A stretch of 64,000 nt of DNA, from contig JAAEAF010014536.1 in the NCBI GenBank assembly GCA_011037195.1, positions 50,311 through 114,310 on the forward strand. The letters are read 5' to 3'. The DNA is from Triatoma infestans. Taxonomy: Eukaryota > Arthropoda > Insecta > Hemiptera > Reduviidae. The notes under the pieces are model-generated. The model was not told the DNA's origin, ran no database searches, and worked only from the letters and a program-made list of their open reading frames with translations. The translations under genes and the position numbers were made by a program. The first letter of the stretch is position 1. Each line of letters starts with the position of its first letter. Shown here piece by piece: positions 1-13,300 of this stretch.

Positions 1-351
1 CCAACTAAATGTTTAATAAAATATTAAAATTGTTGGTTGTTAAACAAGAACACATGTTCGGGTTGTTAAAGGGGCAAATTTTCCTTAAAATGGAAACACA
101 TGTGGGGGTCTAATTTGTAAACTCTGTTGTTGGAGGGAGATTCACTTGACAATTAAATAATCAGAATAACTTTAAATTAAATTAAATAACGATTTCAAGC
201 TAACAAAATTTAAAATGAAGTGATTGAAACAATTAAATACACCTAAGCATATTAAGAATATTTTATAATATTATAACTATTATAATATTTATAATATATA
301 ATATATATATATATATTACAGTACATACATATATTAAACTATACCATACAC

Positions 352-383
<32 letters not shown>

Positions 384-686
384 CACATATATACCTACGT
401 ATATACATATATTGTATATACATATATCATACGTATATATCATGTTATATGCCATATTTACATATGTATGTGTATTATATATGTATTTTATATTATATAT
501 ATGTATGATACTTGTATATATACCACATATACATATGCATGCATTCTACTCGATCTTTCACCTTTTTACACAACACTCTCCATGTACGCACGCATACTTA
601 ATTTTTTTTTTAAAACTAGATTAAAAGTATAATCTGTTTAAGAACTATTTGGTCCATGTATACTACTTGTATTGGTAATTGCGTTT
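1..686. repeat. AT-rich sequence with TA and CA microsatellites
   Basis: Intronic or 3'-gene DNA of the RUN/PDZ/PTB gene. TA-rich tracts lie at about 270-320 and 365-490 and a CA run at 348-364. The open frame at 412-624 is a low-complexity product of these tracts. No exon of the host gene is seen here. Confidence 0.6.
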
Positions 687-1102
687 TTATTGTCGTGGGA
701 AGAGTGTCTTGAATAATGGTTCACTGGCAAATTCTGTCTGTTCGTTTATTAAGTTTTGTGTCTTGTGTTTATATATTTCGAGTTGTTCTATTATGTCAAG
801 TCGTCGTCCTTTGTGACCAGAATGTATTAGCTTCATCGCGGTCGTGATGTCATCGGGTTTGTGTTTGTTTGTTTTTAGGTGATTGGCATAATTGGCACTT
901 TTTTGTACTTGTATGATCTGGTATGTTCGGTAAATCGTTCCCTGATTTTTCTGCCTGTCTGCCCCACATAAATGTTGTCACAGTCCGGGCATTTCAACTC
1001 GTAAACCCCACTGATGTCAAACCCGTCAGTGAACTCGGTACGAGTGCGGATTTTGTTGCCTAATTTGTTGTTTGTTCTGAAAGATGTCATAATACAAATC
1101 AC
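687..1102 (-). pseudogene. Penelope-like element C-terminus with GIY-YIG endonuclease
   Basis: Reading minus, the GIY-YIG core is seen as GVYELKCPDC followed by YVGQTGRKIRERFTEH, the arrangement of the endonuclease at the C-terminus of Penelope-like reverse transcriptases. A +1 shift near 895 is needed to continue into the terminal helix-rich segment (MKLIHSGHKGRRLDIIEQLEIY ... TLFPRQ stop at 687). The reverse transcriptase part is absent. It is a 5'-truncated, frameshifted relic lying downstream of exon 9 of the host gene. Several palindromes with hammerhead cores elsewhere in the window belong to the same element class. Confidence 0.85.
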
Positions 1103-1388
1103 ATTTATTTACACAAAGTAAATGAAATACTTCTTTTCAGGTAGATTTCGCTCCTCACGCTCATCTCTATTTTTTAAAGATATTTTTCTAAATTCGATTA
1201 CTAACAATTTGTATTATGAGTCCAAGAAATATTATACTGTTGTCCTTCCAACACTAAGTATGAATCTTAATTATTGATTATACTGCATTTTCAATTTAAA
1301 TATAAAGATTCATGATTACTTCATTTAATTAAGATTCATATTAATAAATGAATCGTTTTCATTAATTTTAATATGAAAATATACTAAC

Positions 1389-4300
1389 CCTGCAATATAG
1401 GCAAAGTAGAAAGGTGAAGTGGTGGTGCACCCACAAGAAGAGATCTCCATATAAGCATGTTCGAATATAACCTAGAAATATTTATTTTGAATGTATTAAA
1501 AAATTTATTTTTATTTTGAAAATAGAAAATACTTTTAGTCCAAAAACTAGCTGAAATGAAGTCTGGTCGTTTACTAATTGCACAATCCTAGGTTTGGCTG
1601 TTTATAGATGGCCAAAGTTCGAAATCGAACTCTAATTCGGGCTTTGGTCATTTTAAAACGGCCAATCCTAGATTTGGGCAAAAATTCGGCCAATAGCCGT
1701 TTTCGGCTTTGCCCCCAACATATACACAGAACCCCCTAGGGTCCAAACGAACCCCCATTTGAACATTATGGGGTTCTCCACGGTTTTTTAAATATTATTA
1801 AAACATTTCTACACGAAAAAAAATTCTAATACAAAAAAATGAAAATATTTTCATAGTTAAACTTCTTAACTGGAATGTGACCATGTTTCAAACACAAAAC
1901 CAAAAATCAATATTTTGAATATTCACGACTTTCTCTTACATTCATAAATTTACATAATCACTCTGATGGACAAATTTGCAACTTGGAATTTTACTCTCTC
2001 TTCCTGCTATAAGAGGAAGTATTGCGATGGTGACAAATTTTCGATATGGAGATTTCACGGAAATAAACGTTCTGAGTAGGAAAAAGTGATTTTTAGACAA
2101 TGGTGGATGGGTTGTGAACAGTATTGCTTAAAAAGGAAAAATCACTGAATGTTTAAACATAACATTCCGTTTGACCATCACCATGGATCCGACAAGAAGT
2201 TATCTATCAAAATTCCTCAACTTGATGTACCATTTTACTGAAGGAATTTTTTTTTTCAAATTTTACTATACATATAAAGAACTACAATTTTTATTTGTAA
2301 CATTTCTCCGGGAAAATTCATTTAAGGAACTTTTGGGGGATGGGTAGGGGTTATGTTTTCCTCGAAAGTGCTATTTTAGTTTATTATACAACTCTATCAT
2401 CTAATAATATTAATTAGAACTAAATATGTTACCAAAATTCCGCTATTGAAAAAACAGGTTGACTAGCAAGTGCTTTTTTACTCTTTTTTTCAGTTTTCTG
2501 CGATTTTATCCATAAATACACCGACGGATGTCACTAAAATTTAGTATAATAACTATATTTACAGAAATCAATTATTTTTATATGAAACTTTTTCCCGAGA
2601 AAGCTTCAGAACAGGAAATGTTTTTCTCAAAATAGTCATTTTATTAAGTTTAGATTCTCCTATTGATATAAAATTGAAGACAAATAAATATTTAGTAAAA
2701 ATTAGCCTTAAATTAAGTGTAGATGAATCACGTTTCCAGTTATTCGATTATTAAAAATTTATCCGAATAGTTTATGGATTCGATTCCCTTCGCAATGATT
2801 ACACTTTTATCATGGAGTAATTTCGAAATGATTTGTCATTACCGCAACTTGTGATAATCGTTTTTAATAATAAACATCTCAATTCAAAAATCGTAAAAGG
2901 TGATTTCATTTTGGGTACTGGTCGAACAGATATGACCAAACTGCCATAATACAACTTTGATAGGCCATAACACGATTTCTTCTCTCTATCAATGATGATA
3001 ATAATAATAATAATAATAATAATGCTTTATTTCACAATGACAAACTAAATACAAAAACACATTCTTGCATTCTGAGGCATAGTAAAACCATCTGCCCCTC
3101 TCTATCAATATTTCACAATTTTGCCAAGTTCTGTTGCCAATTATATATAATTCTATAACATAGGTCACTAAAATACATTCTTTACATCGAAATTGAGGAG
3201 GTCTGGGGAAAAGGGGCCCACAGATAAAAATCTTGATTTTGAGAAAATGTACATTGAATGTTACGTATTATTGAGTCTCTGATACTGACACTGCAACCAT
3301 AGTCTCTTTTAATACCATAGTTTTGGATGAGTACATTTAACATAATTTTTATGAGTAAAATCATGTTTAATTTTTACAAAATGCAAATGTAACTATTAAC
3401 ATTATAGGCCCTTTTTATGCAGAACTATATTTTAAATAACTTTGTGAACAACAGTAATTAAATTCTCTGTTCTGAAGCTCGACCTTTCAGTTTCCGTTTC
3501 ATATAGCCTTCTTCACTCGCAGTATCATCAACATTATTTGTTAACATACTGAAACAGTGCAGTAAGAAACCGTATCACAGCCACTCAGATGCTATTCCCA
3601 CCAAAAAGAAAACAGCTGATCAAAGAAAAAAGTGTGCCGCCAACTACAGTTCGATCTACTGAAATAAAGCTTGGTCAGCATATGCAGGAAGGTATGGCCG
3701 TTCATTTGAAATGTTCTGGGGAAAAAGGAACTATGGTTCTATGAGTCCCTTTTCCCCAGACTCCTCAATTGTCATAATTCAATAAATAGCTGGAGCAACT
3801 AATTGATCAAGAAATGAACTAACCTGCTGCATTTCCATATTGATAACTTTAATTCCGAGATCGTGACATTCAATTAAAACATCAATATTTTCTAATTTTC
3901 CACCATTAAGCAAGACATTAATAGCAATAAAGATTTGCTTAACATCATTTCTTTCTCCGGTTTCTATAGTTCCAACGAATGTAATTTTGCTATCTGTATC
4001 ATTAGATCTACAAATAAATAATTATTAAATGTCTGGTATTTTATCCGTCATAGGATGCATATTTATTTTGTTCCAACCGGATTCGAATTTTCATTCATCG
4101 TCAGAGTAAATCTATCCATTTCGTATAGAGAGTTCACTTCAAATGTAATGTTTTCGTTTCACTCGACACTTGTGGTTATAATCTCCCGCACATACAAACC
4201 AAGTGTCGAGTGAAACGAAAACATTGCGTTTGAAGTGAACTCTGTGCACGAAATGGATAGATTTACTCTGACGATGGATGAAAATCCGAAATTGGTCAGG

Positions 4301-7300
4301 AACAAAATAAATATGCATGCTGCGACGGATAAAATATCATATATGTTATCCAGCATTGCGGACCTATCCACATATCAATTGTCAAATGCCTTCAAAAAAT
4401 CTAAAATTTATTATATTTACTTCAATTTTTTTGTAAAATCTCCCAAATTTAATTTAACAAAAAGTTGATTTGAGAACTTTATATTTAGTATTTAATAATA
4501 CTCACAACGAAGTTAATTTGGAATCTACACAGTGCTGTTCTATCACATATTTAGGTTCTACACCAGCCTGCCTCAAAAGTGGTAAAAGTGGAGCATACAA
4601 TTCGCCATTGCAGACACCCTAGTGACATAATTTATTTAAATAAAATAGCAAGAAGAAAGGATGATATTTGAAATCTGGGAAAAATGATACTGTTTATTTC
4701 TCTTATTTTCTACATAGAATACTTAATAATAATTACAGAAACGATTTATTTGGGAGAGTAAGAACAATAAACATTTGGAATGACTAAATCCAAATGTTTC
4801 ATGTATTAAATACAGTAAACTCTCCTTTATCTGGAATAATCCAGAGCTGCTGAAGGGTATACAAAAAGTTTCCTTATCATTTATGACATGGCGATTTAGA
4901 AACCAGCTTCATTTGGCCTTTCTCTGGGATACAATTCAGGACGGTTTTGCTGTATATTTAAACAATTTTTCTTTAGACTTCTTCCAATCATTTATAGCTG
5001 ATGTTTCTAAATTTACATTTTTTCGTAAATGTTCATCACTTTCAGCTCTTTTATTGCTTCCTTCTTCTAGGTTCAAAACACGATCCCCTTTCCAGAAATC
5101 GAGGTACTTATGATTAGCCAGGAAAAAGTATAAAGAATATAACTATATTTAACAAAAGTCAGCCCAAGCTTAAAAGAGAAGAGGATGTGGAAAGAACGCG
5201 ATTAAATTTTATCTATCACTAAGGGTTTATATACTTGAGTATACCAGAGTTAAGATTTAAGACAAAAACCGACTGTCTGATTTTTTTTAATATGAATATT
5301 GGCTTGCGCCAGGATTGTCTACTCAGTACTCTAATTTTCATTGTCGTTGAACGATTCTACCCGAATCTCTAGGAGAATATATAGAGATCGCTAAGATCTT
5401 TTATATCCCGCGATGTGGTAATTATTGCTAATAACCCGCGCAAATTACAATTAATGATAAATAATTTAAATACATGTTGTCAACAGTAAAACCTTAATAT
5501 CAATCTATTGAAATAAAAAAAACACTAGTTTTTTGTTACGGTGGAAAACAGCGCAAAATCTAGCATTTAAATAGTGTTTCGATTGAATTCATAAAGGAAT
5601 ATAGATAGATACCTACGGGTTACCATGACAGCAAAATTATTAAAACAACACTAGATAGAAAAAGTTACTCAAGCTAAATTTGGCGTAAATTTTACCTGGC
5701 ATAATTTGGTTGCTAAAATAAATATACCTCTTGAAATAAAGTACGAAATATTTATCAGAGACATTTTCCATGGTAGCCTGCTTCATTTTGTGGTCATCGA
5801 CCGGTTTCGGGCGTTCGCCCATCTTCAGGATGCGTTTTTCAGACAGTGTGACAACACAGACTTGCACAGAGCAAATTCAGTTTACACGCTCATACTGACT
5901 GAAAAACGCATCCTGAAGATGGGCGAACGCCCGAAACCGGTCGATGACCACAAAATCAAGCAGGCTATCACGGAAAATGTCTCTGTTGCTTTCCAGCTCT
6001 GCGGAACCAACCACCACAACTACTACGAAATATTTAACTAAGTTCCTCGCAGTAGAATAACTTTAGCAGTTCAAGTTTGGGACTTCGTAAAAACGAAATA
6101 CTAGAAAAATTCTCCAAATATTCTTAAACAAATTATTTTAAGAGAGGGAGTAGCTAAGGTTAGCATACTGGACTCCCATGTGGAGATCCCGGTTCGAGTC
6201 CAGCTGTGCTGCCCTTAGATTTTCTCTTCCTAGGAGCCTCTCTACTCTTACTGTCCAGTAGAACAGTATAAGGACAGTGTTGTTTGTAACGAGAGAACAC
6301 TGTCCGAGGCCAGCAGTGCACTGAGAAGGCTCCGGGCGCCAATGATCATAGATGTTGATGCGAGTTATATCATAGAAAATGCTAACTCAGCACCCAGATA
6401 CCTAAGCACGCAATCCAGATAATAACCAACATATATACAGAAGCTAAAACCCCCTCAGCAGTCAGTCAGCCAGGTCAGTCCGCCGGAAGCAGTTTAGTTA
6501 AGTGATATATCTTCTGTTAAGAGTCATATGTTTTTCTTTTATTTGTACCATAAAATAATGAACTGATCTTTTTAAAAAACACTTTTATGGCAAAATAATA
6601 TAACTGGCGCTCATCAACAAGGACACGAAACTTCAGAAAAATAGTTTGTGCTTAACGTAGTGCTCAAGGCAAAGGTAGCACATCACTTCGGATTTCCGCT
6701 GCGGACTTCAAGGACCATCAAGGTTGGCTGAACTCATCCTAATCTTAAGTACTGCTTTAGTTTATTTATGCTATCTTTATTCTTTCCTTCTAGCATCCCT
6801 TCTAAGTTCATAAGTTTCCTAAGCTTAAAGTTTACATTTTGCATTTCAAGAATTTAAAATTTTGCTTTAAAATTGTATTAATATAAGAATTAAGAATTAG
6901 TCCATTAAGATTCTCTTCTGTTAGAAATAAATACATGTATATAATAAATACAAATATAAGTGCATGACAAGAAACCGTCCCCGAAACAATAAATTAAAAA
7001 CATATAAAGTACGGGACCAATAACTGTGCATGCTATCCTAAGGTTGTGTTAGATAAGAAAAAAACGATGAGAATGAATAAATAAGTAAAATAATTAAATA
7101 AATATTAAAAAGAAGAAAAAAAATTGTAAAACTGAAAAGAAAAAATAAATAAAGAAAGAAAGAAATAATAAGTAAATAAAATCTTAAATTAAAAAGATGC
7201 AATATATTCCTTTGCCGACACAATAAATTATAAAGTAGGCATGGCATTTAATATTAAGAAAAGGGGAAATAAAGATATATAAAATACATTTAATTAACCA

Positions 7301-10300
7301 TTAAATTTTTTACATTATGTATAATCCTTTATTAATATCTAGACAAGTAAGAAGAAAAAGATAAGAATTATCCCATTCACTTCATTATATTATTGCATCT
7401 GCTATTTGTCTTCATTTTATTTCTTTTTCATATTTTACAATTTTAATCTTTTATACATCTATCATATTTTATATATTATATACTTTATATATTTTATTTA
7501 CATTTTAACACTTGTGCTTTATATATACAAAATAATGTACCCCATGGAAAAAGAAGCAACCTCCCTATCACTTCTCTCCCAACAAACTAGAACTCTAACC
7601 CAAGACGATGAACCCCCAATTTTAGAAAGACAAGACAGAACACCCCGACAATTAGTACAAGAACAACAATTCAGCCACCCTCTAAGGAGGGAAGATTACG
7701 ATCACATTCCCTCATTTAGCGGCAATCCAGCGGAACTAATCTACTTTATTCAAACAGTAGAAAGTGTCTATGCCGTGACCTGTCAACCAAACCCTAGAAA
7801 ATGTTACCAATGAAACCTATTATTAAACAAGGTAAAGGCAAAACTCGTAGGATCGGCCCAATCTCTAATATTAACCAGATCTATAAACAATAGAGGAACT
7901 ATTACAAATCCTCAGAAAAAACTTCGCCGATTCCAGATCATTCGAGGCACTAAAATCAGAAATTTATGCTATGAATCCTAATTATAAGGAATCCCCCACA
8001 GAATATGTGAATAGGTTGGAATGTGTGAGACATTTCATCTATGCTAAATACGTAATTGATCATGTAGACGAACACTCAATACGCACACTAATATCATATT
8101 TGGAAAAAGAAATTATACACCACTTCTACTCTACCATGCCGTGGCAGCTAGCTAACCATGCCATGACATTTGACCCCAATACTCTAGAAGAAATACGGCA
8201 AATATTAAACACAAAATGCACGTTCATTATAGATCAACTATATAAGAAACCCCAAAACACGTATCCAAAGCCTCCTCCCTCTAATAATACTGTAAAGCGC
8301 CCTAACCAATTTAATCCCCCACGAGGAGTTTACAATCACAACCCCAATTATCCTAACTATAATTATGCTTCTCATACATCCTATAAACCTAACCAGCAAA
8401 CATCACAATACTTTAAACGATCTTCTTCGCATTCTTACACTCTGAACTCCCTAGATCCTCAGAATTCTTATAAATCTCCTCAACAAGAGCAACCACAAAG
8501 ACCAACAAGCTTTAGACAACCCAATAATGCCCCCCTTCACCTAATGGATGAAACCAAAGATGAACAAATTAAATTTGACAGAATGACTAGAAAAGTTAGA
8601 AAATTTTGTAGAGAACGGCAACTGTCCCAGTGTAAGTCCAAAGAATCACACCCCTCAGGAATAAAACCACTCCCACATTGCATTGACAAATTGAATTATA
8701 ATGGCCGGTATAGATACCGGCCCGTCAAGGAACTATATTAATCCCAAAGCAATACCTTCAAACACAACAGTTCACCCAGAACAATTCTTTGTAACAGCAC
8801 CTACCGGCTCAAAAGAAGGTTATGAATACATAATTCTAAATTTACAACCCCACTTAGGAATCAGACATGACGTTAAACTATACGTGTTTCCTATTTCAAA
8901 CAACTACGACATACTACTCGGGAAAAATACCATGCTAAAACTAAACCTTATTATAGACTTTAGCACCAACACATTAACCTACCCGGGACTCAATCGAAAT
9001 GAAACAGCACAACGGACGAACAACTATTTGTTACAACTCATGAAAAATCTCACATTCCAAAAGAAACTATTGAATCCTTGATACGCACAGACCACATATC
9101 CCCCAATGAAATTTACCTTTATTAAATTTACTAACCAAATATCCAGAAATCATAAAACAAGAAAATGACACACTTAGCGCCACCAACCTTCTTAGGCACG
9201 AAATAAAAACTCATGACGAAACTTCTGCATATTCCAGAAACTACCGCTACCCTCAAGTTTACAAAGAACTAGTCAATCAAGAAATTGAAAAATTATTAAA
9301 TAACCAGATAATTCGCCCATCTGATTCCTTACAACTCTCCAATATGGGTGGTCCCCAAAAAAGAAGACGCCTCTGGGAAAAAAAAGAGAATAGTTATAGA
9401 CTAAGCTTAATGAAAAAACCATCGACACCCATTTCCCCTTTCTAATATCGAAGACCTTTTGAACCAATTAAGAAAAGAACATTCTTTTAGCGCCATGGAA
9501 GATCGAAATGAACCCGAAGTCAATTCCCAAAACCGCCTTTAGTACAGCCTCAGGGCAATATGAATTTCTCAGAATGCCTTTAGGACTTAAGAAGCTCCAC
9601 CCACTTTCCAAAGAGCAATGAATCGCGTTTTTGCCAACAAGAAACATATTTTAGTCTATATGGACGACATTATTGTTTGCTCCAGCTCGATTGAAGAACA
9701 CATATAGGGCTTAGAAACAACATTTAATTTACTCCAAAAACATAATCTAAAAATACAAATGGATAAAATAGAATTCTTTAAGAAAGAAATCTCATTTTTG
9801 GGACATATCATCTCCGCAGAAGGCATTAGGCCAAACCAACAAAAAGTTACAGCTACAAAAAATTTTCCTATCCCAACAACCAAAAAGCAAATCCAACAAT
9901 TCCTTGGTCGGACTGGATACTATACAAAAATGATAAGGAACTATGCTAAAATAGCTAAGCCACTGACAGAAAAACTACGACAAACCCAGGACACCATTAA
10001 AATTGACGATTCATACAAAACCGCTGTTCAAAGTAGCGGATGCGCTATCACGAAACCCCGCCCAAGAATCATACATGCTACAAACAGACTCAGACGATGA
10101 CTTAAGTGATTTGTCCTTCGCGAATGTACTGGACTAGACCAAATACTAAATGCTCCTGCAGACGAAGAACAATTAGAAGACATAATTAAAGACTTAACGA
10201 TACAGCAGAAACCCCTGAAACTAGTGACACAACAACCCCCACACAGGCGGAACAAGTTACCAATCAAATAATCACTATTACAGACACAAGCAAATGCGTT

Positions 10301-13300
10301 AATACAGAAAAATATCAAATAATTATCAGTATAGGAAACCCAAACGACAGTAAAACGAAAAAGTACTTCGAAAAAACAAGACTACCACGGCAAGTGGCGT
10401 GGGCACATGCAGAAACCCTGAGAAAACTTTCACTAGAATATTTAAAACCCAATACCACATACGGGCTTTACTGTTCTAATCAGTCCTCCGTCATGGACAA
10501 TATCCTAAACGAAGTATATGTTTGAGAATATTATTATTACGACTTACCGTACAGTACGACTGAAACGATACTTTAAACTTAATATAGACGTAGAAGACAA
10601 AGATAACCAACAAAAACTAATACAAAACCAACCCAAAGGTAAAACCTGTCATAGAGGAATTACGTACACTTACGAACGACTAAAACAAAAGTATAATTGG
10701 CCTTGTATGGTAGATGACATTACAAAATTCATAAACAACTGTGACACATGTAAGCAAGTCAATCTGAAAGAAACCTCCCAAGACAAGAATATCAACTGAC
10801 TCCGACCCCTACAAAACCGTTCGAAAGACTCCAAATCGACTCTCTATTCCACTCCAACCACTTAATTCTAACCCTCAGTGACTGCTTCTCTAAAAGAATG
10901 ACGGCCGACCTTATAAATACAACTAACAGCATAGAAATTATAGACAAAATAAGAGATTACCTTAGTATCTTCCCCGCTCCAATTGAAATTCAGGCGGACA
11001 ATAGCAAGGAATTTGCGAATAAAGGATTTGAATCGTTCCTAACCTACAATAACATATCACTCTATTTAACAACCCCGCATCATCACAACTCAAATGGCTT
11101 AATTGATCGAGTATACTCGACATTGATCGAAATCCTAAACCTAATAAAAACTGACGATCCACAGCTACCTTTAACTCAGACCCTCCATTTAGCACCCATA
11201 GCATATAACAATACCCCTAACAGCGCAATAAAACTTACACCAAACGAAATTACGTTAGGAATCACTCTGTTATCGGAACAAAAACAAGCAACTCTACTAG
11301 AAATACTGACTGAAGAATACCACAAAGAGAAAAAAATTATTCATAAAGCTGTTAAACACATAATCGACAAGGAAAAGGAAGAAAGAACGGAGCAATTAAA
11401 TATAAATCGTGAAAAGGTAGAGACCCCCTGAGGTCAAATCTATATTCAAACATACACAAGAAACAAAGCAAAACCCAAATACAAAAAAGTAACCTCGACG
11501 ACAAATCTCAGAAAATTCTTACTGGAAAGACCAAAACAAACAAAATACACCTCGACCAACTCAAGAGACATAGAAAATTTGAAAAACACTCAAATTTTCC
11601 TTCTTGTTCGCAGGACGATGAGGCTAACGATCCTCCTCCTGACACTTCTGAGCCAGGAACTAGTGGCCTATAAATAGACAGACCTTACTAACGGCCCGGG
11701 CATATTACCAATAAAAATACAAGATTCTTACATAATGGATAAACACTTCACCTACATGCATTCCATAAACTTATGAGACTTGAAGAAGAATTAATAAACA
11801 TTGACCATACTCTAGACCCCCTTACCGAACCAAAGGAAAACCCTAAAAGTAATTACACGGATTCACTGAAGAGTAATTCACATACCTTCTTCAAAGCCTA
11901 TCTAAAAACTCATATAGCCTACATACAGGACAAACTGGATCATATAATAATCAATTCAAAAAAGACAAGAAATAAGAGAGGCCTTATGAACGCTCTAGGA
12001 ACAGCAATCTCCTGGATCACCGGAAATATGGATACAAACAGCAAAGAACAATAAGACCAAGTAATTAACAAAATTGAAAGAAATGATCACCATCTAGAAC
12101 ATAACATTCAACAACAATTAATAATAAACAAAAAATTAATTACTGCATTTAATAAAGACTTGTCTATAACAAGAGACAACAATTCAAAAATCAAGAGACT
12201 TCTTAACTATGATATAAGTAACATCCTTGAAATAAATCAACTTTACTCTACCCTACAGGCGGCTTAAACTTACTAACAAACAAATAAATGACATAGACGA
12301 ATCAATCGAAATTTTTGAACTAAACGTACTCTACAACAGCGTAATCTCACGAAAGGAATTAAGAGAATTGCAATCAATCAACAATATCGAACTTATCTCT
12401 GAAAATACAGAAATTCTATAGTAAATTGGAAAAAATCCACTGCTCCATCACACCCACGCACCTCTATTATTTTATACAACTACCGCTGGAAACCCCTTTG
12501 ATCGAAACCTACTTCCTATTATCCTATCCATATAATCATAAAGCAACCACCCTTACTACCCTGGTACACCCCTCACTAGTATTAAAAACCAATGTTACAT
12601 ACAAAGCACAATGTGAACTGTTATTAGGTAACTATTATTGTAAAAATATAACAATTGTTGATGATATATGTATAACCAATCTGCTATACTATAATAATAA
12701 TAAAGAATGTAAATGCAAGACTATAAGCAAAACCATTTATAAAAAGTATAGATATAATAAATAACCAATCTGCTATACTATAATAATAATAAAGAATGTA
12801 AGACTATAAGCAAAATCATTTATAAAAAGTATAGATATAATAAGTCAATATTTAATTTATAATACCCCACTTATAAGCATTGCCAAAAACAAAATGAATT
12901 TTACCATCAGTACTAAACCTACTACTTTACTACAGCTCAATGATAATGAGCAATTAAACAACTGTAAGGCAATATATCAAAGAAGTAAGCAATATTGTAA
13001 TAGATAAATTCCCAAACACACCAAACCTCGCCAATATTTACTTTTTAGACCTTCACAACTCAATTTAATTCTCTACCATATGAAGGAGAACAAATTCCAC
13101 CAACCACACTCTCGTCTTGTTGACACTAACCATCATCACTTCCATCGCTTCTCTACTACACTTTGCCTTTCACTACCGTAGAGCACTATACTATGTCTGT
13201 AACATCGGCAAAAAATTCAATCAAAATTCAAAATTCAGCAAAATTCAAAGACCAATAGCAGAGGAACAAGCAGAAGTTCATCCACCACCGCCAACTAGTC

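Larger units (their letters stand above)
5740..6005. repeat. Palindrome with paired intact hammerhead cores (family H2)
   Basis: Inverted arms around 5835-5895. Each arm carries the same core: CATC stem I, CTGAAGA, stem II GGGCG-AA-CGCCC, GAAA, the self-complementary ACCGGT stem III, GTC, and GATG closing stem I. Outer arms share ATGGAAAATGTCTCTG. This is the layout of inverted Penelope-type terminal repeats. Diverged single copies lie at 47795-47885 and 63165-63425. Confidence 0.75.

Noticed and set aside
412..624. Open frame of 70 codons rich in Tyr, Ile, His
   Set aside because: Produced by TA/CA microsatellite sequence; no coding character.
3182..3364. 60-codon minus frame
   Set aside because: No splice sites in phase with the RUN/PDZ/PTB gene and no domain.
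6160..6342. Minus-strand open frame across a SINE
   Set aside because: SINE copies give such frames by chance; similar ones occur at 23922, 38226 and 43281.
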